A stretch of 22,112 nucleotides of DNA. It comes from an uncultured Caryophanales bacterium (GTDB lineage Bacteria > Bacillota_I > Bacilli_A > RF39 > UBA660). A model generated the notes under the pieces. The model saw only the letters and a program-made list of their open reading frames with translations, was not told where the DNA came from and made no database searches. Every line of letters starts with the position of its first letter. The stretch's first letter is position 1. Below, piece by piece: positions 1 through 6,766 of this stretch. Location: the NCBI GenBank assembly GCA_947168625.1, contig CAMVMQ010000007.1, positions 1 through 22,112 of the forward strand, written 5' to 3'. The position numbers and the translations under genes were made by a program.

Positions 1-37
1 GTAAGTAAACTAAGGGTTTATTTACTTTATTTTTTTA
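1..37 (+). terminator. Rho-independent terminator of an upstream gene
   Basis: Bases 1-10 (GTAAGTAAAC) pair with 16-25 (GTTTATTTAC) with one G-U pair, around a 5-base loop, followed by a T-rich run to 37. This is a classic intrinsic terminator. The gene it ends lies outside the window, so the transcription unit at 70 probably starts afresh. Confidence 0.7.
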
Positions 38-54
38 TGAATATGTAGTATGAT
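26..54 (+). promoter_or_regulatory. weak candidate promoter for the first gene
   Basis: A TATGAT -10 lies at 49-54, and a poor -35 (TTTATT) at 26-31 gives a 17-base spacer. Transcription would start near 61, just at the GGTGAT ribosome site, giving a very short leader. The -35 is weak, so the call rests mostly on the -10 and the preceding terminator. Confidence 0.35.
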
Positions 55-69
55 TATTATGGTGATAAT

Positions 70-1113
70 ATGAATAAAGGAAGTATTATTGTTAATATAA
101 ATAGTATTAAAGATATAGAGAAGATTAATAAAGATACTAAGTATATTAATATTAGTATTGATAATGTTGATATAGATGTAATTGATTATTTCTTAGTTAA
201 TGGTAAGGATTATTTATATAGTGATAGTATTAATAATATTAATGGGTTTATATATGTTGATTATAATACATTTGTTAGTAGTGAGAAAGTAATTGATAAT
301 GTTATAGATAGTATGCCTAGTAATTTTAGTAATATTGAAAAGATTAGATATGTATATATTTATTTAGGTAAGATTCTTAGTAGTGATATTAATACTTTGG
401 AAGATAAAAATGAGGTTGTATCTTTTAGTAATATTAGTACTATTAATAATATATGGGGTAGTATTAATAAGGGAAAGACTAATGATATTACTGTATCTAA
501 GATATTCATGTATATATTATCTAGAATTGGTATTAAGAGTGAAATAGTTAGTAGTACTATTAATAGTATCGGGAATAAGATATATTTAGATGATAATAAT
601 TATATAGTGGTTAATTTATTTAATGATTTAGCACTAATTCAAGGAAAATTTGTTACAAGATATTTTGATAAATATAATAATGATAAGAAATTGGATATTA
701 AAATTAGATATATTAAGGATGAATATATGGATTATTATTTAAATAATTTATTAGAAGATATATCTTATTTGGATAGTGATGTTATTAAGAAAATATTAAA
801 TGTAATTGAAATGACTATTGATATTAGAAAAATTGGGACTTTAGAGCTTGGTAGTATCTTAAAAAAAGTATTTAATGAATATTTACCTAATTATGATGTA
901 AAGATCAATAATTTTTATGTTGGTAATAATGGTCTTAAAGAACATTTTATTGTGGTTAATTATGGAGAAGAGTATTATAGTTTTAATTATAGTAAAAATA
1001 CTTTTATGCTGATTAGTTATGATGAAATATATAGTAATATGGAAAATAGATTGATTGGTTTATATGATGATGAAGATTTTAAGATTAAAGAGGAATCTTT
1101 AGTAAGAGGTTAA
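70..1113 (+). CDS. Hypothetical protein, degenerate transglutaminase-like fold (tentative)
   Basis: A 347-residue soluble protein with no signal peptide or membrane segment, very rich in Asn, Asp, Ile and Ser. The start at 70 has a GGTGAT ribosome site at 61-66. Residues about 88-105 (EKIRYVYIYLGKILSSDI) and about 140-160 (KIFMYILSRIGIKSEIV) resemble the two helices that flank the active-site Cys in transglutaminase-like or cysteine-peptidase proteins. The place where that Cys normally sits holds Asn/Asp/Thr, and the protein has no obvious catalytic Cys. If the fold call is right, it would be a non-catalytic member. It sits 2 bases upstream of the rRNA methyltransferase gene, whose ribosome site lies inside this gene's 3' end, so the two are probably co-transcribed. 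The existence of the gene is well supported by length and context; the fold is an inference from pattern only. Confidence 0.75.
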   Translation: MNKGSIIVNINSIKDIEKINKDTKYINISIDNVDIDVIDYFLVNGKDYLYSDSINNINGFIYVDYNTFVSSEKVIDNVIDSMPSNFSNIEKIRYVYIYLGKILSSDINTLEDKNEVVSFSNISTINNIWGSINKGKTNDITVSKIFMYILSRIGIKSEIVSSTINSIGNKIYLDDNNYIVVNLFNDLALIQGKFVTRYFDKYNNDKKLDIKIRYIKDEYMDYYLNNLLEDISYLDSDVIKKILNVIEMTIDIRKIGTLELGSILKKVFNEYLPNYDVKINNFYVGNNGLKEHFIVVNYGEEYYSFNYSKNTFMLISYDEIYSNMENRLIGLYDDEDFKIKEESLVRG

Positions 1114-1115
1114 AG

Positions 1116-2279
1116 ATGATTGTTAAGATTGATAATTTGTCTCATGATTTAAAGGGTATTGCGAAAGTTAATGGTAAGGTTACTTTTATAGATAATGTTT
1201 TACCAGGTGAAGTAGTTAATATTAAAATATTTGAGGAGAAGAAGAATTATAATAAAGGAAAAGTTATTTCTTATATTGAGAAGAGTAAGGATAGAATTAT
1301 TAATAATTGTCCTTATTTTGATAAATGTGGTGGTTGTTCTTTTAGTGGTACTATGGAGTATAAGAAAAATATTTTTATGGATATATTTAAGAGATATGCT
1401 GGTATAGAGATTATTCCTGATGTTATATATAGTGATAGTATTTATGGTTACAGAAATAAGATTACTATGAAGATTAGTAATGGTAAATTATCTTTAGTAG
1501 AAGAAGAATCTAATGAACTTGTAAATATAGAAAAATGCTTACTTTGTAATGATAAAATTAATAGTGTTATTGAAAGATTATCTAGTATTAATTTAGATGG
1601 ATTAAAAGAAGTTATTATTCGTGGTACAGATAGTATTATGGTTATATTAAAGGGAGAATATGATTATGATATTGTTACTAAATTATTAGAGGGATATGTT
1701 GATAGTATTATTTATAATGATGTATGTGTATATGGCGATGAATATATTACTATTAATGTAGGTAAGTATAAGTATAGCGTATTCCCTGATTCTTTCTTTC
1801 AAGTTAATACTTTGATGATTAGTAAATTATATGATATAGTTAAAGAGTGTGCTGGTAAGGGAGATAAATTACTTGATTTATATTGTGGCGCTGGTACAAT
1901 TGGTATATATTTAGCTGATAATTTTAATAAAGTAAGGGGGATTGAGATTAATAAGGATGCGATAAGAGGAGCTAATCTTAATAAAGAGATTAATGGTGTT
2001 AATAATATTTCTTTTGAGTTAGGTAACGCTAATAATATTAAGATAGATGAAGATACAGTAGTAGTGGATCCTCCGAGAAGTGGACTTGATGATAAGACAA
2101 GAAATATTATTATTAATTCTAATATAAAAAAGTTAGTATATGTATCTTGTAATCCTATTACTTTAGCTAGGGATATTAATATATTTAAAGATAAATATGA
2201 TATAAAGAGTGTTACTTTATTTGATAACTTTCCTAATACTGGGCATATGGAGAGTGTGTGTTTATTAGAAAGAAAATAA
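1116..2279 (+). CDS. rlmD: 23S rRNA (uracil-C5)-methyltransferase, RlmD/RlmCD (TrmA/RumA family)
   Basis: This enzyme transfers a methyl group from S-adenosylmethionine to C5 of uracil in 23S rRNA; in Gram-positives one enzyme (RlmCD) modifies both U747 and U1939. Residues 1-55 form a TRAM RNA-binding domain. A [4Fe-4S] site is visible as C65, C71 and C74 (CPYFDKCGGC) plus C141. FFQVN precedes the SAM-binding motif LLDLYCGAGTIG. Then come VVVDPPRSGL and SCNPITLARD with the catalytic nucleophile C345, and the general base E379 in HMESV. All hallmark residues are present, so it should be active. At 387 residues it is shorter than typical 440-460 residue members, mainly in linkers. The ATG at 1116 has an AGAGGTT ribosome site inside the preceding gene. 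Whether it modifies one uridine or two cannot be told from sequence. Confidence 0.93.
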   Translation: MIVKIDNLSHDLKGIAKVNGKVTFIDNVLPGEVVNIKIFEEKKNYNKGKVISYIEKSKDRIINNCPYFDKCGGCSFSGTMEYKKNIFMDIFKRYAGIEIIPDVIYSDSIYGYRNKITMKISNGKLSLVEEESNELVNIEKCLLCNDKINSVIERLSSINLDGLKEVIIRGTDSIMVILKGEYDYDIVTKLLEGYVDSIIYNDVCVYGDEYITINVGKYKYSVFPDSFFQVNTLMISKLYDIVKECAGKGDKLLDLYCGAGTIGIYLADNFNKVRGIEINKDAIRGANLNKEINGVNNISFELGNANNIKIDEDTVVVDPPRSGLDDKTRNIIINSNIKKLVYVSCNPITLARDINIFKDKYDIKSVTLFDNFPNTGHMESVCLLERK

Positions 2280-2376
2280 GTGAACTATTAGCTAATTTTT
2301 AATAGTGATAACTATAAATATCATTATATGATTGAGGATTTAAATAAGAAAGAGAAGAAATTACTAAGGTGTAAGT

Positions 2377-3009
2377 ATGAGACGATATGATAATAAGATT
2401 ATTAATTATGATAAATTACTTAGTTATGGCTTTAAGATAGAAAAAGATAATTATATATTTAATAAAAGCATTCATAATGGTGAATTTAATGTTATAGTTA
2501 TTGTTAATAATGGAATGATAACTTCTAAGGTTGTTGAAGTAGATAGTAATGATGAATATGTACTTGTAGATACTTCATCTACTGGAAGTTTTATATTGGA
2601 AGTTAATAATGAGTATGAAGAAGTAGTTAATGATATATTTAGTAAATGTTTAGATAATTATAATTTATCTAATAAGGTTATTTCTTATATTAAGAATAAA
2701 TATGGTGATGAAGTAGAGTATTTATGGGAGAAGTTTCCTAGTTATGCGGTAGTTAGAAATAAGTGGAATAATAAGTGGTATGCCTTGATAGCAAAGATAG
2801 AAAAGAATAAGTTAATAGGAGAATCTAATGAACTTATATGGGTACTTAATTTAAGGTGTGATAGTGATATTGTTGATAATATTAATATATTTCCTGGATA
2901 TCATATGAATAAAAAAAGTTGGATTAGTATTGATTTATGTGGTAATATAGATATAGATAATGTTTACAATCTCATTGATAAAAGTTATGAACTATCAGGG
3001 AAAAAATAG
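2377..3009 (+). CDS. MmcQ/YjbR family protein
   Basis: A 210-residue cytoplasmic protein. The C-terminal ~115 residues match the MmcQ/YjbR (DUF419) family: KFPSYAVVRNKWNNKWYALI, then a segment ending LNLRC, then PGYHMNKKSWISIDL and a final helix with SYEL. The family has a CyaY-like double-wing fold and is thought to bind DNA or act as an accessory protein; its biochemical role is not settled. The N-terminal ~95 residues are an extension that may pack as a second, poorly conserved domain. The ATG at 2377 has an AAGGTG ribosome site 5 bases upstream. The gap of 97 bases after the methyltransferase gene has no clear terminator, so read-through is likely. Confidence 0.85.
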   Translation: MRRYDNKIINYDKLLSYGFKIEKDNYIFNKSIHNGEFNVIVIVNNGMITSKVVEVDSNDEYVLVDTSSTGSFILEVNNEYEEVVNDIFSKCLDNYNLSNKVISYIKNKYGDEVEYLWEKFPSYAVVRNKWNNKWYALIAKIEKNKLIGESNELIWVLNLRCDSDIVDNINIFPGYHMNKKSWISIDLCGNIDIDNVYNLIDKSYELSGKK

Positions 3010-3011
3010 GT

Positions 3012-3219
3012 ATGGATATAGATGAAATTGTTAATACTGCAAGATAATTGACAGATAAGCAAAAGGTTTATTTAGGTATATGGGAAGAATATTTTGATTT
3101 TATTAGATATGGAAATATTACTAGAGTAAGTGAGATAAGAATATTTATTAGATAGTGTTATTAAAGAAATAAATAAAATAGAAAGAGAAAGGAAGAAAAA
3201 AAAATATGGAAAAAAGTAA
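3012..3219 (+). pseudogene. Decayed small ORF with an in-frame stop and a frameshift
   Basis: From the ATG at 3012 the frame reads MDIDEIVNTAR and hits TAA. The same frame then continues open as LTDKQKVYLGIWEEYFDFIR and on to a TAG at 3153-3155. A +1 shift near 3140 restores an open frame reading EYLLDSVIKEINKIERERKK that ends with TAA at 3217-3219, inside the next gene's first codons. Protein-like amphipathic and Lys/Glu-rich composition across both breaks suggests the remnant of a roughly 65-70 residue protein. The family is not recognisable. Alternatives are chance open frames in AT-rich DNA, or sequencing errors in a real gene. Confidence 0.4.
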
Positions 3220-4093
3220 GGTTTATTTTACTAAAGAGATTAGTAGTGAGAGTTTGATTAGGATATATGAAGCTCTTGGAGTATCTTTAAATGGAAAAGT
3301 AGGAGTTAAAGTATCTACTGGTGAATCTGGTAGTAAGGGATATTTAAAAGCTGATTTAATTGCACCTTTAGTTAAGAAATTAAATGGTACTATTATTGAA
3401 TGTAATACTGCTTATCCAGGAACAAGAAATAATAAAGAAGAACATTTAAAAACTGCTAGAGAACATGGATTTGACTTTACAGATATAGATATTATGGATG
3501 GCGATGGTGAAAAGAAAATACCTGTTAATAATGGTAAACATTTAAAATATGATATAATAGGAAGTAATTTTGACAATTATGATAGTATTCTTAATCTTGC
3601 TCATGGTAAAGGTCATGCTATGGGTGGATTTGGTGCTAATCTTAAGAATCAATCAATTGGTATAGCTTCTCGTAATGGTAAAGCTTATATTCATTCATGT
3701 GGACAAACAGAAAATCCAGATGAATGCTGGACTGTTAAATATGAACAAAAAGATTTTATTGAAAGTATGGCAGAAGCTGCAAAGGCAGTGGCAGATTATT
3801 TGAAAGAAAATAATAAGAAAATGGTTTATATAACTATTGCTAATAGAATTAGTTTAGATTGTGACTGTGATTCTCATCAAGGAGACGCTGTTATTGGTGA
3901 TATTGGTATATTTGCATCAACTGATCCTGTCGCTAATGATCAGGCTTTCTTGGATGCTATTTGGGCTACTAATGAAGAAGGAACAAATGATATTGAAGAA
4001 AGAATTGATTCAAGATGTGGAAGACATATAACAGAATATGCTGAGATGTTAGGATTGGGTACTACAAATTATGAATTAATTAGTATTGATTAA
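3206..4093 (+). CDS. DUF362 domain-containing protein without ferredoxin module
   Basis: A 295-residue protein matching the DUF362 family: KVGVKVSTGESGSKGYLKAD near residues 31-50, a central LNLAHGKGHAMGGFGANLK, and GDIGIFASTDPVANDQAFLD near 231-250. Many DUF362 proteins carry a C-terminal or inserted 4Fe-4S ferredoxin pair; none is visible here. Cysteines remain at about 165, 174, 219 and 221, the last two in the compact SLDCDCDSH motif, which with nearby His and Asp residues could hold a metal. The family's biochemical function is unknown to me. The ATG at 3206 has an AAAGGAAG site about 10 bases upstream, at the upper end of usual spacing. Codon choice is less extreme than in the three genes before it. 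A terminator-like hairpin follows at 4161. Confidence 0.88.
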   Translation: MEKSKVYFTKEISSESLIRIYEALGVSLNGKVGVKVSTGESGSKGYLKADLIAPLVKKLNGTIIECNTAYPGTRNNKEEHLKTAREHGFDFTDIDIMDGDGEKKIPVNNGKHLKYDIIGSNFDNYDSILNLAHGKGHAMGGFGANLKNQSIGIASRNGKAYIHSCGQTENPDECWTVKYEQKDFIESMAEAAKAVADYLKENNKKMVYITIANRISLDCDCDSHQGDAVIGDIGIFASTDPVANDQAFLDAIWATNEEGTNDIEERIDSRCGRHITEYAEMLGLGTTNYELISID

Positions 4094-4160
4094 TTGTTAA
4101 TATAAAAATTTTCAATTTATAAAGTGAAAATATTTGTGATAAATGTTGTATATATATTAT

Positions 4161-4184
4161 GGGAAGCTGTTGCTTCTTTTTTTT
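4161..4184 (+). terminator. Intrinsic terminator abutting the radC ribosome site
   Basis: GAAGC (4163-4167) pairs with GCTTC (4172-4176) around loop TGTT, extendable by two G-U pairs, and is followed by eight T (4177-4184). The T-run is directly joined to the radC Shine-Dalgarno GGAGG at 4185-4189. It can end the DUF362 transcript or act as an attenuator-like leader for radC. Confidence 0.65.
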
Positions 4185-4197
4185 GGAGGTAGAAATA

Positions 4198-4884
4198 ATG
4201 AGATTAAAGAAATTACCTGATGGCGAGAAGCCAAGAGAAAGATTATTAAAGTATGGAAAAGAAAATGTATCTAATGAAGAACTTATTGAGATTATATTAA
4301 AATCTGGTACTAAGAAGATAGGAATTAAGGATATTTCTTATAATATTTTATCTTCGGTTAATAATATTAATGAATTTAAAGATTTTAGTGTTCAATCTCT
4401 AAGCAAAATAGATGGGATGAGTACTATTAAGGCTACGGAAATAATTGCTGCGATTGAACTAGGTAGAAGGGTATATAATGAAGATAAGTATAATGAACTT
4501 ATTAATCTTACTAGTCCTTCTTCTATTATTAATTATTTTCATAGTTTATTTATGGGCAAAAAACAAGAACTTTTCTATGTTATCTATTTAGATAATCAGA
4601 AAAAGTTCTTAGAAAAAAAGTTACTCTTTATGGGAACTGTTAATTATTCATTGGTTCATCCAAGAGAAATATTTAAAGAGGCTTATTTATTGTCTGCTTC
4701 ATATATAGTTTGTATTCATAATCATCCATCGGGAGATGCTACCCCTAGTATGAATGATATTGAAATTACAAAGATGTTAAAACAAATAAGTGATATTCAT
4801 AATATTGGGTTTATGGATCATATTATTATTGGTAAGAATAATTATTATAGTTTTTATGAAGATAATAATATATTAGCAGGTTAG
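4198..4884 (+). CDS. radC: RadC family JAMM/MPN protein
   Basis: A 228-residue protein of the RadC family. Residues 1-60 are the UPF0758 N-terminal domain (PRERLLKYG), about 68-90 a helix-hairpin-helix DNA-binding element (IDGMSTIKATEIIAAIELG), and about 105-225 the JAB/MPN metal domain. The zinc motif HxHx7SxxD is intact as H174, H176, S184 and D187 (HNHPSGDATPSMND). The family was once thought to repair DNA, but its true role is unsettled. The start at 4198 is preferred over an in-frame ATG at 4159 because a strong GGAGG lies 8 bases before it, and because the upstream codons run through a terminator hairpin and T-run. The neighbour order radC-mreC-mreD is common in Firmicutes and Proteobacteria. 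Confidence 0.95.
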   Translation: MRLKKLPDGEKPRERLLKYGKENVSNEELIEIILKSGTKKIGIKDISYNILSSVNNINEFKDFSVQSLSKIDGMSTIKATEIIAAIELGRRVYNEDKYNELINLTSPSSIINYFHSLFMGKKQELFYVIYLDNQKKFLEKKLLFMGTVNYSLVHPREIFKEAYLLSASYIVCIHNHPSGDATPSMNDIEITKMLKQISDIHNIGFMDHIIIGKNNYYSFYEDNNILAG

Positions 4885-4910
4885 GGCTTTTATTTTGAGT
4901 TAAAATATTA

Positions 4911-4916
4911 TATAAT
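4911..4916 (+). promoter_or_regulatory. candidate -10 box before mreC
   Basis: TATAAT at 4911-4916 lies 25 bases before the mreC start. No good -35 is present at 16-18 bases upstream and there is no extended TGn, so this is only a possible internal promoter between radC and mreC. Confidence 0.3.
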
Positions 4917-4940
4917 TATATCGATGGGAAAGTGATAATA

Positions 4941-5804
4941 ATGCTGGGAAGAAAGAAGAAAATGCCTAAGAAATATATTGTTATTGGGATTATTGTTATA
5001 TTAGTTATAATAATTGTTATTCTTTCTTTTATTCTTAAGAAAGAGAGAAAGCTTAATCCTGTCGAGGCCTTTTTGAAAGATGGTTTTTTAACAGTAGAGA
5101 AGTATGTTACTTATCCTTTTAGTTTTATTAAAAAGAAGATTAATAATTATAGTGATTTAAAGAATACTTTAAAAGATAATGATATATTGGAAACTTCAAT
5201 TGAGAGAATTGATTCAATTGAAACTGAAAATGTTGAGCTTCGAAGACAGTTAGAGGCTCTAAAAGATGAACTTAATATTGATTATACTCTTACAGATTAC
5301 GAGTATTTAAATGCTACAGTAATATCTAGGAATGTTGGTTATTGGTATAATACTTTAACTATTGATAAGGGTACTTATAGTGGTATTAAGAAAGATATGG
5401 TTGTTATTAATTCAAAAGGATTAGTTGGTAGAGTTATTAGGACCACTACTTTTACTTCAGATATTAGGCTTATTACAACTAGTGATACAAATAATAAGAT
5501 TTCAGTACATATTAGTAATGGTGATAGTTCTCTATATGGTCTTATGAATAATTACAATTATAATGGTAATTATTTAGAAGTAGAGGGTATTAGTAATACA
5601 AAGAATGTTAATGTGGGTGACAGAGTATATACTTCTGGACTTGGTGGTATATTTCCTTCTGGTATCTTAATAGGAGAGGTAACAGAAATTACTACGGACT
5701 CTTATGATCTGGCTAAAATTATTAAAGTTGTTCCTTCAGTTGATTTTAATGATATTAATTATGTTAGTGTACTAAAACGAAAGAGTGAAGATAATGTTAA
5801 TTAG
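4941..5804 (+). CDS. mreC: Rod shape-determining protein MreC
   Basis: A 287-residue bitopic membrane protein that links the MreB/elongasome to extracellular peptidoglycan synthases. There is a basic cytoplasmic head (GRKKKMPKK), one membrane segment at about residues 12-34, and a coiled coil at about 70-113 (heptad-rich ETENVELRRQLEALKDEL). The conserved beta domain begins near 120 (ATVISRN, WYNTLTIDKGTYSGI, VVINSKGLVGRV) and runs to the C-terminus, with VGDRVYTSGLGGIFPSGI late in the domain. Length is normal. The ATG at 4941 is chosen over a GTG at 4932 because GGGAAAG/GTGAT serves it as a ribosome site. It overlaps mreD by 11 bases, consistent with translational coupling. Confidence 0.95.
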   Translation: MLGRKKKMPKKYIVIGIIVILVIIIVILSFILKKERKLNPVEAFLKDGFLTVEKYVTYPFSFIKKKINNYSDLKNTLKDNDILETSIERIDSIETENVELRRQLEALKDELNIDYTLTDYEYLNATVISRNVGYWYNTLTIDKGTYSGIKKDMVVINSKGLVGRVIRTTTFTSDIRLITTSDTNNKISVHISNGDSSLYGLMNNYNYNGNYLEVEGISNTKNVNVGDRVYTSGLGGIFPSGILIGEVTEITTDSYDLAKIIKVVPSVDFNDINYVSVLKRKSEDNVN

Positions 5805-6291
5805 TATTATTTATTTAGTTATTTCTCTTTTTTTAGAAGTCATTATGTCTAATTTTTTTTCTAGTACTTTAAGTGACGCTAGTTTATTTACTACTATTTA
5901 TACTATTATTGGACTTGTGATTATTTATCCTCATTTTAGTAATTTGAAGAAATATTTTCTTCTTACCATTTTTTTTGGTTCTTTATTTGGAATATTATAT
6001 GGGTGTGGTTTTGTTTTTGGTTTAATTATTTTTTTGTTGATTGGTTTAATGATTAGATTTTTATATAATGTTTTTCCTGAGAATGTTTTTATGACTAATC
6101 TTATTAGTTATATTAGTATTTTCTTATATCACTTGTTGTCATTTGTTTTTCTTAGTGTATTTAGTAGTATTAGTTATAGTTTTATGACTCTTATTAATAT
6201 TTTGCTTGGAAGTATTATTATGACAATTGTTTATACTTCAATTAGTTATTATATTTTTCTAGTTATTTTTAATAAGAAGATAATTAAGTAA
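5794..6291 (+). CDS. mreD: Rod shape-determining membrane protein MreD
   Basis: A 165-residue, highly hydrophobic protein with about five membrane segments and few charged residues, as expected for MreD, the partner of MreC in the elongasome. Sequence identity within MreD is low, so the call rests on topology, length (usual 160-180) and its position directly after mreC, overlapping its last codons. An in-frame GTG at 5785 is possible; the ATG at 5794 (MLISIIYLVISLFLE) is preferred, with GAGTGA as the ribosome site. It ends 9 bases before the convergent YqfQ-like gene. Confidence 0.9.
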   Translation: MLISIIYLVISLFLEVIMSNFFSSTLSDASLFTTIYTIIGLVIIYPHFSNLKKYFLLTIFFGSLFGILYGCGFVFGLIIFLLIGLMIRFLYNVFPENVFMTNLISYISIFLYHLLSFVFLSVFSSISYSFMTLINILLGSIIMTIVYTSISYYIFLVIFNKKIIK

Positions 6292-6316
6292 AAAAATTTC
6301 TTACAAGAAGAAATTT
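6292..6316 (-). terminator. Terminator of the YqfQ-like gene, overlapping its stop
   Basis: AAATTTCTT (6294-6302) pairs with AAGAAATTT (6308-6316) in a perfect 9-base stem with a 5-base loop. On the minus strand the stem is followed by a T-run (A's at 6292-6296), so it works for the minus gene, whose TAA lies inside the hairpin. It is weaker as a terminator for mreD because the plus-strand T-run is only three bases. Confidence 0.65.
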
Positions 6317-6666
6317 GGTTCGTTATTATAGTCTTTAGTAGTACTAGTATTTGTACTACTATTTTCTTTATTAGGAGTATTTGTTTTGGATATATTATTT
6401 TTGGTATCAGTTTCGTCTTTAAATGCTGAAGCTATTTTAATCATTGAACGAGCATTTCTTATCATTGGTCCTACTTCTTTGACAACTGGTATTGCTTCTC
6501 TTACAACTCCTAGAGTACGAGAAAAATTATTTAGCATACCATTCCAATTGACAGTGTGAAGACCACGAAAAATATTTTTGATACCTCCTATTGGTGCAAT
6601 ATTTCGAGGCGTAGTATACGGCATATATCCTCTTGTTATAAATGGGTTATAATTATTTCCATACAT
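6301..6666 (-). CDS. yqfQ: YqfQ/VrrA-like protein
   Basis: A 121-residue protein. Its middle (about residues 30-85) carries the YqfQ/VrrA family signature: a WNGMLNNFSRTLGVVREAIP segment followed by VVKEVGPMIRNARSMIKI. The N-terminus is rich in Tyr, Pro, Asn and Gly, and the C-terminus is a low-complexity Asn/Thr/Ser/Lys tail. The family is named after the B. anthracis vrrA variable-repeat locus; its molecular role is not established. The ATG has an excellent GAAGGAG site on the minus strand and its own promoter (6691-6719). It sits convergent to mreD and divergent from the PilC operon. The assignment comes from the motif, and the genomic context does not add to it. Confidence 0.75.
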   Translation of the reverse strand: MYGNNYNPFITRGYMPYTTPRNIAPIGGIKNIFRGLHTVNWNGMLNNFSRTLGVVREAIPVVKEVGPMIRNARSMIKIASAFKDETDTKNNISKTNTPNKENSSTNTSTTKDYNNEPNFFL

Positions 6667-6690
6667 ATTAATTAGACTCCTTCCTAAAAT

Positions 6691-6719
6691 AATATATGAA
6701 AAAACAGAAAATTTGTTAA
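6691..6719 (-). promoter_or_regulatory. promoter of the YqfQ-like gene
   Basis: On the minus strand, TTAACA (6719-6714) and TATATT (6696-6691) are separated by exactly 17 bases, and the AGGAAGGAG ribosome site follows. Its -35 overlaps the -35 region of the divergent promoter for the PilC operon. Confidence 0.65.
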
Positions 6720-6744
6720 AAAAAATGTTATTATATGATATAAT
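6716..6744 (+). promoter_or_regulatory. extended -10 promoter of the PilC operon
   Basis: TATAAT at 6739-6744 is preceded by TG at 6736-6737 (TGaTATAAT), an extended -10. A weak -35 (TTAAAA, 6716-6721) lies 17 bases upstream. Transcription would start near 6751, which argues for translation from the ATG at 6767 and against an upstream in-frame TTG at 6713. Confidence 0.65.
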
Positions 6745-6766
6745 TAAATATAGAATAGGTGATAGG

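Noticed and set aside
70..1000. Short AT-rich repeats such as AGTATTAATAATATT as a tandem array or CRISPR
   Set aside because: They follow codon periodicity of Asn/Ile/Ser-rich protein with no constant repeat-spacer pattern.
2284..2306. Inverted repeat ACTATTA/TAATAGT after the rRNA methyltransferase gene
   Set aside because: No T-run follows and the stem is pure A-T except one pair, so it is a poor terminator.
2328..2390. A 20-codon open frame (MIEDLNKKEKKLLRCKYETI) overlapping the start of the YjbR-family gene
   Set aside because: It is too short, lacks a ribosome site, and overlaps the better-supported gene start; a remnant cannot be excluded.
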